A stretch of DNA of 64,000 nucleotides, from positions 1 to 64,000 of the forward strand of contig JBBRDW010000008.1 in assembly GCA_038203525.1 (NCBI GenBank), read 5' to 3'. Position numbers and translations under genes: made by a program. Below the pieces are notes generated by a model, which saw only the letters and a list, made by a program, of their open reading frames with translations, ran no database searches and was not told where the DNA came from. Shown piece after piece: positions 9,595 to 18,279 of the stretch; positions within the stretch are counted from its first letter, which is position 1, and the number at the start of each line of letters is the position of its first letter. Source of the DNA: Limnovirga sp038203525 (GTDB taxonomy: Bacteria > Bacteroidota > Bacteroidia > Chitinophagales > Chitinophagaceae).

Positions 9595-10920
9595 TTAACG
9601 GTTGACCAATAAACTATGATCGTCAAGTTTCTTCTTATGCTTCCCCATCAGCATAAAAATAATTAAACCAACAACAAGCACTGCAAAAAATAAAATTGTT
9701 AACTGCACATTGTACCAAGCAATGGCTAGTAAACTCACAAGAGACAGTATTAAAGCTATAGCAGGAAACCAGGGGTACAATGGCGATTTAAAAGGACGCT
9801 CGAGCAATGGCTCTTTCTTTCTTAAAATAAACAGACTGATCATGCTGATGATGTACATACAAACTGCTCCAAGTACGGAAAGCGTAATTACTTTATCGGT
9901 GGTACCGGTAAAGATGGCCAGCACACCCACAAAACCGCCGGCCACAAGTGCCCAATGCGGCGTACTGAAACGTTTATTTAACTGGGATAAAACTTCGGGC
10001 AAATAACCACTGCGGGCCAATGCAAATATCTGTCTTGAGTAACTGATAATAATGCCGTGGAAAGACGCGATTAAACCGAACAAGCCGATACCAGCGAAAA
10101 TTTTTGTCCAGCCGCTTTGTTCGCCAAGAGCAATGCTGATGGCCTGCGGTAATGGATAATCAATGGTGCTGAGGTTTTGCCAGTTAGTAATGCCACCGGT
10201 AAAAATCATGACGCCGAGGGCAAGCAAAACCAAAGTAAGAATACCTGAAATATAACCGATGGGAATATTTTTTTTAGGGTCTTTTACCTCCTCTGCTACC
10301 ATCGCTACGCCTTCTATGGCAACATAAAACCAAATAGCAAAAGGTAATGCGGCAAAAATTCCGGAAATACCAAACGGCATTGGGTCGTGTACAAAAGTTT
10401 CCATTTTAAAATGTGGCGCAACTATACCAATAAATACCAGCAGTTCAGCTACAGCAAGAATGGTTACAAAAAGAGAGAAAGTAGCTGTTTCTTTTATGCC
10501 CAAAAAATTAATGAGCGTAAAAACCGCGTAACAGGCATAGGCTGTATATTTAATATCGAACGATGGATATAGAAAGTGCAAATAACTGCCCAAAGCAAAC
10601 GCAATTGCCGGGGGTGCAAATAAAAACTCAACTAATGTAGCGTAGCCCGCAACAAACCCACCAATTGGCCCCATAGAACGGTAAGAATAGGCAAAGGGGC
10701 CGCCTGCATCTGGTATGGAAGCGGTGAGTTCTGTAAAGCTGAAAATGAAAGTGACATACAGAATAGTGATGATAACAGTAGCAATTAAAAAGCCGATTGT
10801 ACCGGAAACATTCCACCCGTAGTTCCAGCCAAAATATTCTCCTGAAATAACCAAACCTACGGCAAGCGCCCACAAATGAACAGGCTTTAAAACTTTTTTA
10901 AGTTCATTATTGCTATGCAT
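9595..10920 (-). CDS. eat: Ethanolamine permease, APC family
   Basis: The 441-residue protein has about twelve transmembrane segments. The N-terminus (ALAVGLVISGEYFGWNYGW) carries the glycine-rich substrate-binding turn of amino acid/polyamine/organocation transporters, and ASIPDAGGPFAYSYRSMGPIGGF and AIEGVAMVAEEVKDPKKNIP are typical of the ethanolamine branch. Together with eutBC downstream on the same strand, import of ethanolamine is the best-supported role. The gene starts at an ATG 39 bases after the NIPSNAP gene, so the two may be cotranscribed. A related amino-acid substrate cannot be excluded. Confidence 0.85.
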   Translation of the reverse strand: MHSNNELKKVLKPVHLWALAVGLVISGEYFGWNYGWNVSGTIGFLIATVIITILYVTFIFSFTELTASIPDAGGPFAYSYRSMGPIGGFVAGYATLVEFLFAPPAIAFALGSYLHFLYPSFDIKYTAYACYAVFTLINFLGIKETATFSLFVTILAVAELLVFIGIVAPHFKMETFVHDPMPFGISGIFAALPFAIWFYVAIEGVAMVAEEVKDPKKNIPIGYISGILTLVLLALGVMIFTGGITNWQNLSTIDYPLPQAISIALGEQSGWTKIFAGIGLFGLIASFHGIIISYSRQIFALARSGYLPEVLSQLNKRFSTPHWALVAGGFVGVLAIFTGTTDKVITLSVLGAVCMYIISMISLFILRKKEPLLERPFKSPLYPWFPAIALILSLVSLLAIAWYNVQLTILFFAVLVVGLIIFMLMGKHKKKLDDHSLLVNR

Positions 10921-10959
10921 GATATTAGTTGCGAAGTAAGAAAGCCAGAAGCGACATAA

Positions 10960-11748
10960 CTAAAAATCGGAATAAGATACGGGTCGCAAAAACGTAATAT
11001 CGTTGCGCGATACATTATTCTGGTATTCCGGCATTGTTGATAATGTTTTCCAGAATGGATCGTCAACAAATAATTTCCAGTGGGCATCCCTGTCAGCCAT
11101 ATTTTCGAATGTGGTCATGTACATGAGGTTGGGCATTTTACTGCCAGCAATTACGGAGCTATAAAAAACACGGTTAAAGTTCAGTCTTCTAAAAAAGTCA
11201 ATTTCGCCACCTTCATTGAACATCTGTACTTTATTTTGAAATATTTTTTCGGTGGCACTCTCGTAACTGCGCAGCTCGTAAACACGTTCGCTTTTAGGTG
11301 AGTTTAGTTTTGGCAGTTTCATTTGCGGGGCAAGCGGAAAAGCATACAATATAATATTCTCCATTCTTGTATAGGGTGGATTTGTGTAAACTGCTTCAAG
11401 ATAAGCAGAACCTGCTGTTTGAAAAGCCTTGTCCGCAGCAAGTTTTGAAGGAAGCTGGGCAAGCTGCTCCAACGATTTTACCGGCATAAATACATACAGC
11501 AATTTGTCTGACATTGTATCATTCGCCAAGGATTTAAATACGCCTACATTTACAGTACCCATCTTATGCAAAGCTGGCAGTAAAGAATTTTGTAAATAGT
11601 TTTCAATCGTTTGCTCCTGTACAGCATTTTTATAATGATATACAGTTAACTGGTAATATTCACGGCCGTTTCCTTTGCCTGCAAAGGACAAAGAAATTTG
11701 TACCACGGCCAACATAACCAACAAGAATTTTCTGCACATTTTTGACAT
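10960..11748 (-). CDS. NIPSNAP family protein, secreted
   Basis: The protein has 262 residues with an N-terminal signal peptide (about residues 1-24, ending SLSFAGKG). Two ferredoxin-like NIPSNAP modules can be seen: YYQLTVYHYKNAVQEQTIENYL at the start of the mature protein, and VYELRSYESATEKIFQNKVQMFNEGGEIDFF from about residue 150. The latter is followed by LMYMTTFENMADRDAHWKLFVDDPFWKTL, the usual closing motif. The biochemical role of the family is not settled. Its placement directly upstream of the ethanolamine permease may be incidental. Confidence 0.85.
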   Translation of the reverse strand: MSKMCRKFLLVMLAVVQISLSFAGKGNGREYYQLTVYHYKNAVQEQTIENYLQNSLLPALHKMGTVNVGVFKSLANDTMSDKLLYVFMPVKSLEQLAQLPSKLAADKAFQTAGSAYLEAVYTNPPYTRMENIILYAFPLAPQMKLPKLNSPKSERVYELRSYESATEKIFQNKVQMFNEGGEIDFFRRLNFNRVFYSSVIAGSKMPNLMYMTTFENMADRDAHWKLFVDDPFWKTLSTMPEYQNNVSRNDITFLRPVSYSDF

Positions 11749-11869
11749 AAAACGTATTTTAATTTTTAGATGATGAGTTCACCCTTCAAAAGTAACTGTT
11801 ATTGAATTTGCAAAGGCGGCTGTTAAAAAATAGGTGTTGATAACCCGAAACGTTTCAGGCGTTATTTTG

Positions 11870-11960
11870 TTTATTGCGGCAAATGCTGATTTAGGATTTA
11901 ACTGTACAAGAGTGCGACGCAACAACCGATGACCAATTAAACTATGGCCCGGCTCCCAAA
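11870..11960 (+). repeat. Interspersed repeat, subfamily A
   Basis: The core is perfect at 11904-11922, followed by CCGATGACCA and ending GGCCCGGCTCCCAAAA at about 11945-11960, which points to the start of the antiporter gene. It is a single copy in a 274-base gap between divergent genes. Confidence 0.85.
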
Positions 11961-12022
11961 ATCTATATCTGTTATCGCGGTACTTTATTTATTTGTAAAT
12001 GCTTTTGTGTAGATTTATAAAA

Positions 12023-13666
12023 ATGGAAAACTTTAAGGTTGTAATTTTTATTCTTACTATACTTATTGGATTGTCTGCCCTTTTGGCTAAAACCAGGCTT
12101 CCACAACCTGTTTTACTGGTAGTAACAGGTTTAATAATTGGGTTTGTACCGGCATTACCCGATCTGGCACTGGATCCGGCAGTAGTATTCCTTCTTTTTC
12201 TACCACCAATACTTTACGATGCGTCTTCCAAAACATCGTGGCATGAGTTTAAAACACTGATAAGACCTATTTCTGCACTCGCCATTTCTCTTGTGTTTTT
12301 TACTACCCTTGCCGTTGCTGTTACAGCGCACTACCTGATACCCGGCTTTAGCTGGCCACTCGCATTTTTATTGGGGGCTATCGTGTCGCCGCCGGATGCA
12401 GCCGCAGCAACATCGCTTACCAGAGGGCTAGGTTTAAGTAAAAACGTGATTGTGATACTTGAGGGCGAAAGCCTGCTCAATGATGCTTCGGCGCTGATCG
12501 CCTACCGCTATGCAATAGTGGCTGCAACAACAGGCACTTTTATACTGTGGCAGGCAGGCCTGCAGTTTTTAATGGTTGCGGGCGGTGGTATTTTATCAGG
12601 ATTAATACTCGGAAATATTTTTGTTTTTGCACACAGAAAGATAAGCAATAATGCTTTGGTTGAAACCAGCCTTACTTTAGTGTTGCCATTTGTTGCCTAT
12701 CTTATTGCCGAGCATTTTCACTTTTCGGGGGTATTGTCTGTAGTAAGTGCGGGATTAATTATGAGCTGGCGCGGCCCCGAAATTTTTTCTTACCATGCCC
12801 GCATGCGTACAAGGGTTGTTTGGGATACACTGATTTTTATTTTGAACGGCTTTATATTTATTTTAATTGGCCTGCAGTTGCCTGGTATAATAAAAGATCT
12901 TGGCAATTATCCGGTATTGGATTTGGTAGTTGACGGTTTGTATATAAGCCTGGCAACTATTATTGTTCGCATTGTTTGGGTGTTTGCCGGAGCTTACTGG
13001 CAGGCACTTTTTTTAAAAAAGAAAAAAACAACTGATGCTGCTGCAACCACAGGCGAAGAACCTGTAGAATGGAAGAATGTACTTATTGTAGCCTGGACCG
13101 GAACCCGCGGCATTATTTCGCTGGCAGCTGCACTGGCACTGCCTTTAACGGTGGAAGGTGGAGAAAGTTTTCCTAAGCGCCATTCAATTATTTTTCTTGC
13201 TTTCGTAGTAATTTTTGTAACATTGGTTGTACAGGGTTTATCGCTGCCGCTGCTTATAAGGTTACTGGGCATAAAACCAAAAGCATCTGAATACAATGAA
13301 GAAAAAGAAATAAAATTACACGTTGCCACAAGCACGCTTCATTTTATAGAACGTGAGTTTCCCGTTTATTTAGAAAATAAATTAATGGATAGCCTGAAAA
13401 ACCATTACACCAGTCTTATAAGGGACCTTACAAAAGAGATGAAGACCCAAAAAAAATTGCAGGGGGACGAAGCCGCACCATCAATACCTGTTGTTAGCCC
13501 CAAGCTAAATGCACAGAAAGAAATAAGTAAATTTCAAAGAGAGCTGCTGATCAAACTACACAAAGACGGCACATTTAGCGACAGCGCAATAAAACAGGCA
13601 GAGCTGGAGCGGGATGTTGATGACCTTAAACTGGAATTACTTTTACCAAAAGAAGATCCGTTATAA
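12023..13666 (+). CDS. Na+/H+ antiporter, CPA1 (NhaP) family
   Basis: The protein has 547 residues from the ATG at 12023 (MENFKVV); an ATG eight codons upstream is also possible. About twelve transmembrane helices are followed by a cytoplasmic tail of about 140 residues. Family motifs seen: LLFLPPILYDASS, GAIVSPPDAAAATSL (ion-site region), LEGESLLNDASALI and WTGTRGIISLAAALALP. It should exchange Na+ or K+ for protons at the inner membrane. The tail is rich in charged helices (EKEIKLHVA..., KEISKFQRELLIKLHKDG), as in Bacteroidota homologues. The gene stands alone. Confidence 0.93.
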   Translation: MENFKVVIFILTILIGLSALLAKTRLPQPVLLVVTGLIIGFVPALPDLALDPAVVFLLFLPPILYDASSKTSWHEFKTLIRPISALAISLVFFTTLAVAVTAHYLIPGFSWPLAFLLGAIVSPPDAAAATSLTRGLGLSKNVIVILEGESLLNDASALIAYRYAIVAATTGTFILWQAGLQFLMVAGGGILSGLILGNIFVFAHRKISNNALVETSLTLVLPFVAYLIAEHFHFSGVLSVVSAGLIMSWRGPEIFSYHARMRTRVVWDTLIFILNGFIFILIGLQLPGIIKDLGNYPVLDLVVDGLYISLATIIVRIVWVFAGAYWQALFLKKKKTTDAAATTGEEPVEWKNVLIVAWTGTRGIISLAAALALPLTVEGGESFPKRHSIIFLAFVVIFVTLVVQGLSLPLLIRLLGIKPKASEYNEEKEIKLHVATSTLHFIEREFPVYLENKLMDSLKNHYTSLIRDLTKEMKTQKKLQGDEAAPSIPVVSPKLNAQKEISKFQRELLIKLHKDGTFSDSAIKQAELERDVDDLKLELLLPKEDPL

Positions 13667-13690
13667 ATACCATTTATTAACAAGAATTTT

Positions 13691-13775
13691 TGTAGCCGGC
13701 TATTGTACTTTGTGGATCTTTTGTTGTGTCACTCACTTGTACGCTTTTTTCTTTGGGCAGCTTTATTAAAGCGTA
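13691..13775 (-). repeat. Interspersed repeat, subfamily B
   Basis: The core at 13723-13742 is the reverse complement of GTACAAGTGAGTGACACAAC. The GTAGCCGGC end at 13691-13700 faces the antiporter stop codon, 25 bases away. The inner module (GGGCAGCTTTATTAAAGCG) runs to about 13775. Confidence 0.85.
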
Positions 13776-13882
13776 GATTGAAGCTTAGGCAAAGTGGTGC
13801 CGTTACAACAAGCAAACAATGCAAAATATACCTGTGTTTGCATATTAAAATGTATTTTTACGCCAGCTTTAAAATCGCCTAT

Positions 13883-14389
13883 ATGATAAAAAAAATTATG
13901 GCTGTTTTAGTGGTGGCAATAGTAGCAATACAATTCTTTCACCCTGAAAGAAATCAAAACACACTAACAACGCAAACAGATATATCGCATTTATATCCGG
14001 TGCCCGATGATGTGTCTGTTATATTGGATAAAGCCTGTAACGACTGCCACAGTAACAATACCATTTATCCATGGTATGCGAACGTGCAGCCGGTAGCATG
14101 GTGGCTTAACGACCATATTAAGGAAGGCAAAGGAGAACTGAATTTTAATGAATTTGCAGCTTACCCGCCTGCAAAACAATACCGCAAACTAGAAGAAGTT
14201 AAAAAAGAAATTGATGAAGGTGAAATGCCTATTTCGCCTTACACATTTATACATACCGACGCAAGGCTAACTGAAACAGAAAAACATACCCTTACAAACT
14301 GGACGGAAGGAATAAGGGCACAGCTAAGAGCCAAATACCCGCCAGACAGTCTTGTTTCGAAAAAACCGAAAGAACCTAAGGCGAACTAA
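13883..14389 (+). CDS. Haem-binding domain protein, membrane-anchored
   Basis: The protein has 168 residues from the ATG at 13883; the longer frame from 13703 would read through the repeat and is rejected. The N-terminal hydrophobic stretch IMAVLVVAIVAIQFF is a signal or anchor. A c-type haem motif follows (CNDCH, about residue 52) in the context CNDCHSNNTIYPWYANVQPVAWWL, typical of the small haem-binding domain proteins of Bacteroidota (Haem_bd family). GEMPISPYTFIHTDARLTETEKHTLTNWTEG also fits. Probably periplasmic; the redox partner is unknown. Confidence 0.87.
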   Translation: MIKKIMAVLVVAIVAIQFFHPERNQNTLTTQTDISHLYPVPDDVSVILDKACNDCHSNNTIYPWYANVQPVAWWLNDHIKEGKGELNFNEFAAYPPAKQYRKLEEVKKEIDEGEMPISPYTFIHTDARLTETEKHTLTNWTEGIRAQLRAKYPPDSLVSKKPKEPKAN

Positions 14390-14809
14390 ATAGTTTGATT
14401 GTGCAAACTGTAACTTTTTTTCATCACATACCCTGCTACACCAGATAGAGATATAGATGCATCAGGTGGGCATTTTTAATAAACAAGTTCAAGATATAAA
14501 TGCTGGCAAATAAAACCATCAGGCCGATGGACTAGGAAAATAACCCGAGCCATGCAAATTTTTTAATCAGCGCTATTTTTAAATGTTTACACCACAGCTT
14601 AATTTTACCCGTAGCCTATTTTATTTTAAAAAAAAATCTTTACGTGGGTAAGGGCGGAGTAAATATCGCTGAATACAAAGCATTTTTAAAAAAGTGATTT
14701 TTGGCAATCAAAAATTTCAAAGCTTAGCAACACAAAAAACCCCTCCATATCTCCCGGCACCTGCACTCGCCTGTTTGCTGCATTATCGTTGGTGACATTG
14801 ATGATTATG

Positions 14810-15030
14810 CTTTGATTTTTTTGAAGAGAATATGTAGCGTTTGTCACGTTGCACTCTTGTACTGAGGAATAAGTTTTATCAGTTCACAACTACAAAGTTC
14901 TCAAGTTTTATAATAAAGCTCAACGTATAACTCCTGAACTTTATAAATCGTGAGCCACTGCTGCTTACTTTCTAAAAGTACAAGAGTGCGACGCAAGCGG
15001 GATGCCATGAAAAAATACTGCCGGGCTAAA
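14810..15030. repeat. Composite interspersed repeat: inverted pair with second nested cassette
   Basis: The left arm is degenerate (TTGTCACGTTGCACTCTTGTAC, core 14841-14862). The right arm is perfect (14978-14996) and ends TGCCGGGCTAAAAAC, running into the stop codon of the TIR gene. The interior 14863-14977 (ACTGAGGAATAAG...TTCACAAC...CCTGAACTTTATAA...CCACTGCTG) is homologous to 60287-60403. The rest of this gap, 14390-14809, shows nothing I can name. Confidence 0.8.
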
Positions 15031-16681
15031 AACTATTAACCTGATCTATTGGAGTTAATATTTCACTCTCAACGGTTTTTATAAACGCACTGTCTTTATT
15101 CATATAATTCCATAAAGCATAACTTTCCGGTACGGCTTTATCAGAAAAGGCAACCATCAAAAATTTTATTTTCTTTTCTACTTTACGTTTTGCGGCACAA
15201 TCAAACTCGTTTCTGCAGTGGTTTTTACCATAATATTCATCAGACATTATCGCCAAAAATGTTTTGGAATTTACAATAGCATACATATATTTTGATGTGA
15301 ACGCCTCGCCAACACCTATACTTTTTTTATCGTAAAAAATGGTAAGCTTTTCGCCATTGGGTTTTCTAAAAGCTTCCAGGGGTTGGTACACATTCTTATC
15401 AACCCAATCGCTTTGGTTACGCGAATAGCTGATAAACACATCATACTTTTCCGATCCGTCGGCAACGCCTGTAACCAGAAATTTATGGGCAAATCGCCAG
15501 GATAGAAATGTGGCCACAATCATTGCAACAATGGTGTGGCCTGCGGGTATTACATAATTGAAACTCAGGATTAATTTGCCATAGATTAAAAAGAAAATAA
15601 TGCCTGCAACAAAAGACAAAATAGCAAGCGTAAGTGGTTTGGTCTGCAGGCTCCTTATATATTTAAAAAGTAAGACAAACACCATAACGGTGAAAAAAGA
15701 AAAGAACAGAATTTGACCAATGATAACATAGAGGTTTTCAATTGGTAGTTTAACATTGCTGTTGTTATTGAGCAGGTCGTTTAGCGCCCATGTTACAATA
15801 TATGGCCCCGGTATTTTTTTATCGCCAAAATTAATTACATCGTTCTGTGCATCGCCAACAATCAAAATGTTTTTGTCCATGTCAATTGCAGCGTTGGCAT
15901 TATTGGCAGACTGAAAGGTTCCGGTACTTTGAACACTGTCCGGAATAAAATCATAGGTCTTTCCGGCAATCTCATCTAAAGAACCTATAGGAACTACAGA
16001 GCCAATCCTTTTAGGAACAGGCTTCGTGTCTGTAAGATCGTTATATACTTTACTGGCTAATGATTCTATTAAAACAGAATCGCCAAATATTGTGGATGAA
16101 AAATAGATATCATTTTCATAATTGGCCACATTCTTTTCCGGGTAGAAAAAAGTGTGATACCTTCCATTTGCCGGCTTCTTACCATCCGATCCGGCTAAAT
16201 ATTCGTTGTACACTTCCACTGCATGTTTATCTTCTATATCGTCAAAGTCAATCTTATCTAATTGAGTGTACTCATGGGCTTCATTAATGTTGTAAGATGC
16301 GTAAACAGGAACGTGCAAATCTTTAAGCTGCTTCAAAGCTACTTTAAGGTTTTCCAGCTCGGTTGTATCCTTACTAAACCAAATATCCAGTACAACTCCT
16401 TTAGGGCCATTTTTAGCTTTGGCTTCAATAGCTACGGTATTCAGCAGTTTTATTATATGCTGCCTGAACTGTTTAAAAGATTCACCTTCGCTGCCTGTCT
16501 CCTTTTTTTCCAGGTTAATAAAAACAATCTCCTTATTTAAAAAATCATCCTGATGGCTTATACTATTAACTTCATTTACAAGCCATTTATCCAGCCATTT
16601 CCAGTCAACTAAAGCAATTACAGTAATAACAACCAGTAAAAAAGTTATCAAGTAAACCGCAAGGCGTTTTAGTGTAAGCAT
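15026..16681 (-). CDS. CHASE2 sensor with cytoplasmic TIR domain
   Basis: The protein has 551 residues from the ATG at 16681, ten bases after the upstream stop; a longer frame to 16771 would overlap the neighbour and lacks a better start. Layout: one transmembrane helix (about 6-24), a large extracytoplasmic region (about 30-325) matching CHASE2 (IVFINLEKK, KGVVLDIWFS, DKNILIVGDAQNDVI), then three clustered helices (about 325-400), then a TIR domain (about 411-545). The TIR shows YDVFISYSRNQSDWV, TIFYDKKSIGVGEAF, FLAIMSDEYY and HCRNEFDCA, the last carrying a Glu (about 492) where NAD-cleaving TIRs have their catalytic residue. Most CHASE2 proteins carry cyclase or kinase outputs. A TIR output suggests NAD-derived signalling or a TIR assembly; this is inferred, not shown. 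Confidence 0.85.
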   Translation of the reverse strand: MLTLKRLAVYLITFLLVVITVIALVDWKWLDKWLVNEVNSISHQDDFLNKEIVFINLEKKETGSEGESFKQFRQHIIKLLNTVAIEAKAKNGPKGVVLDIWFSKDTTELENLKVALKQLKDLHVPVYASYNINEAHEYTQLDKIDFDDIEDKHAVEVYNEYLAGSDGKKPANGRYHTFFYPEKNVANYENDIYFSSTIFGDSVLIESLASKVYNDLTDTKPVPKRIGSVVPIGSLDEIAGKTYDFIPDSVQSTGTFQSANNANAAIDMDKNILIVGDAQNDVINFGDKKIPGPYIVTWALNDLLNNNSNVKLPIENLYVIIGQILFFSFFTVMVFVLLFKYIRSLQTKPLTLAILSFVAGIIFFLIYGKLILSFNYVIPAGHTIVAMIVATFLSWRFAHKFLVTGVADGSEKYDVFISYSRNQSDWVDKNVYQPLEAFRKPNGEKLTIFYDKKSIGVGEAFTSKYMYAIVNSKTFLAIMSDEYYGKNHCRNEFDCAAKRKVEKKIKFLMVAFSDKAVPESYALWNYMNKDSAFIKTVESEILTPIDQVNSF

Positions 16682-16691
16682 TCTAAAAAAT

Positions 16692-17861
16692 TTATTCGCA
16701 GTCAGCTTCTGCTCTTTGATAATATTCTTCACTTTTTTGCTCGTCTCCCGCAATATCATAAGCCCATCCAAGGCTACCGCAAATGTCTTTTATTTCTTCG
16801 CAAATTGCTTCAATGGCTTCTTCACCTTCGCTATCTTTTGCAAAAGCAAAATCATCTTCATCATCGTTTAACATATTTTCCAGAATGGTTATGTTTTCTT
16901 CAGCTATAGAAGATGCTTTTGCTTCATCATCAGATTCAAGGTAAGCTTCTGCTAAAGACAGCTTGGCTTCAATAGCGTCTAAATCATCATCGCCATAGGT
17001 GATTTCATAATACGACGCCGCCTGGCTATAGGGTTTAATTGCCTGTTGTGGCTGGTCCATATCCATATACAAATCACCAAGACACATCAGGTTATCGGCT
17101 AAATCTTCAGGGTCACTTTGTGGGCTATTTTGAAATTGATTAATCTCATTCAATAGATCTTTAACCGCATCATCATAACTGTCATAGCGCTGGGGCGCAT
17201 TGCTGGATGTAAATTCCCCATCACCCGCAGATTGCAATTTTGAAATTGATTTCGTAGTTTTTTCCTTACCCTTATTTTCTATAAGCTTACCATCGACGGT
17301 TACCGGAATTTCATCGGTTATCTGAATGGTTCCTTCGTTGGTACTAATAGTAGCTTTGTCGCTTTTCCCCTGCGATAAATCATTGAATGTAAAAACCGTT
17401 CCCTTTGCTGCAGCTGTAGTTCCTTTTTCATTGGTATTCCGGTAACTGTAGCCTACTCTTTTTGTAACCGTATTTACAATTTGTGCCCCAAACCCTTTTA
17501 CCGCATGATTCTCGCTCTCTGCGGTAAAACTTACTGTGTATTCAAAAGATTTATCTGTGGTGGATTTAAGTACCTGAGTACCGCCAGGCGACTTCAGCTT
17601 TACAATAGTGAAAGGCGGTACAATCATTTTGGTACCAGAAGGCATTTGAAACCCTTTCGAAACTCTTGATAAGTTACTACCCTTACCAGGAAGCAAAATG
17701 GTGATATCAGCTTCATTTACTGTTTGATTTTTATAAGCCAGCCCGGTTATTTCTGATTTTTGTGCGGTGCCGGAATTGGTAGCAAAGAACAAGCAGATAA
17801 AAACAGGTAGCCAGCATTTAATATTACTTATTCCTACAAATCGTTTAATCATGATAATCAT
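16692..17861 (-). CDS. Secreted FecR-like domain protein with TPR repeats
   Basis: The protein has about 389 residues from the ATG at 17861; an ATG three codons later is equally plausible, and the longer frame uses GTG. It has a signal peptide ending near NSGTAQ. Residues about 40-200 follow the FecR-type beta-rich pattern (FQMPSGTKMIVPPFTIVKLKSPGGTQVL, then AAKGTVFTFNDLSQGKSDKATISTNEGTIQI). A low-complexity linker leads to C-terminal TPR-like helices (DLADNLMCLGDLYMDMDQPQQAIKPYSQAASYYE, AIEAKLSLAEAYLESDDEAKASSIAEENI, LGWAYDIAGDEQKSEEYYQRAE). It lies ten bases upstream of the CHASE2-TIR gene, so the pair is almost certainly one operon and this may be its envelope-side partner. FecR-like proteins outside iron signalling have no fixed function. 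Confidence 0.8.
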   Translation of the reverse strand: MIIMIKRFVGISNIKCWLPVFICLFFATNSGTAQKSEITGLAYKNQTVNEADITILLPGKGSNLSRVSKGFQMPSGTKMIVPPFTIVKLKSPGGTQVLKSTTDKSFEYTVSFTAESENHAVKGFGAQIVNTVTKRVGYSYRNTNEKGTTAAAKGTVFTFNDLSQGKSDKATISTNEGTIQITDEIPVTVDGKLIENKGKEKTTKSISKLQSAGDGEFTSSNAPQRYDSYDDAVKDLLNEINQFQNSPQSDPEDLADNLMCLGDLYMDMDQPQQAIKPYSQAASYYEITYGDDDLDAIEAKLSLAEAYLESDDEAKASSIAEENITILENMLNDDEDDFAFAKDSEGEEAIEAICEEIKDICGSLGWAYDIAGDEQKSEEYYQRAEADCE

Positions 17862-17956
17862 AAGGTTGATTGATTTTAATTTCACATAAATGTAATTAAT
17901 CGGGCCGAATTAGAAATTTAATCTCCTCCATATTTTTCTAAAAGGGAAGTGTGTTA

Positions 17957-18168
17957 AATTTTTGTACCCAGCTGCATATCTATTATCAAACATAGTTGCG
18001 TCGCACTCTTCTACGTCCATAACAACAGGCAGCAAGCCAACAGTGCGGGCTACCAGCAACACATTTACAGCTCCCAGCTTTTCGTCTGTACAAGAGTGCG
18101 ACCACCGCCGTTGGCGGGGCAAGCTGCAAGAAACGATGAAAAGCATTACCAATGCCCGGCCCATAAAA
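17957..18168. repeat. Composite interspersed repeat: inverted pair, one core interrupted
   Basis: The left arm has its core at 17995-18014 (CTTCTAC instead of CTTGTAC). In the right arm the core starts at 18088 as GTACAAGAGTGCGAC, is interrupted by 23 bases containing the palindromic CCGCCGTTGGCGG, and resumes GCAAGAAACGATG. It ends ATGCCCGGCCCATAAAAT. This accounts for most of the gap 17886-18279. Confidence 0.8.
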
Positions 18169-18231
18169 TCCCTCCGGAAAATGCCAGCGTTATCAGTAAT
18201 AGCTGTGCAATACATTGCATTGAACAAATAG

Positions 18232-18260
18232 AAAAAGCCACGCTTTCGGCGTGGCTTTTT
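18232..18260 (-). terminator. Rho-independent terminator of the metalloprotease gene
   Basis: A perfect hairpin AAAGCCACGC / GCGTGGCTTT with a 3-4-base loop is flanked by A5 on the left and T5 on the right. It lies 20 bases past the metalloprotease stop and reads as stem plus U-run on the minus strand. The symmetric flanks would also stop plus-strand transcripts. Confidence 0.9.
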
Positions 18261-18279
18261 AGTAAGAAAAACGGTGAAA

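Noticed and set aside
9245..9626. Short frames on both strands between eutB and the permease gene
   Set aside because: All are made from the nested inverted repeat and the interspersed core; no family resemblance.
9050..11000. Cobalamin riboswitch for the ethanolamine genes
   Set aside because: No B12-box-like segment or expected leader length upstream of the permease or eutB could be recognised; the gaps are repeat sequence or too short.
13703..13882. N-terminal extension of the haem-binding protein gene
   Set aside because: It runs through a subfamily B repeat; the ATG at 13883 gives a proper signal or anchor sequence.
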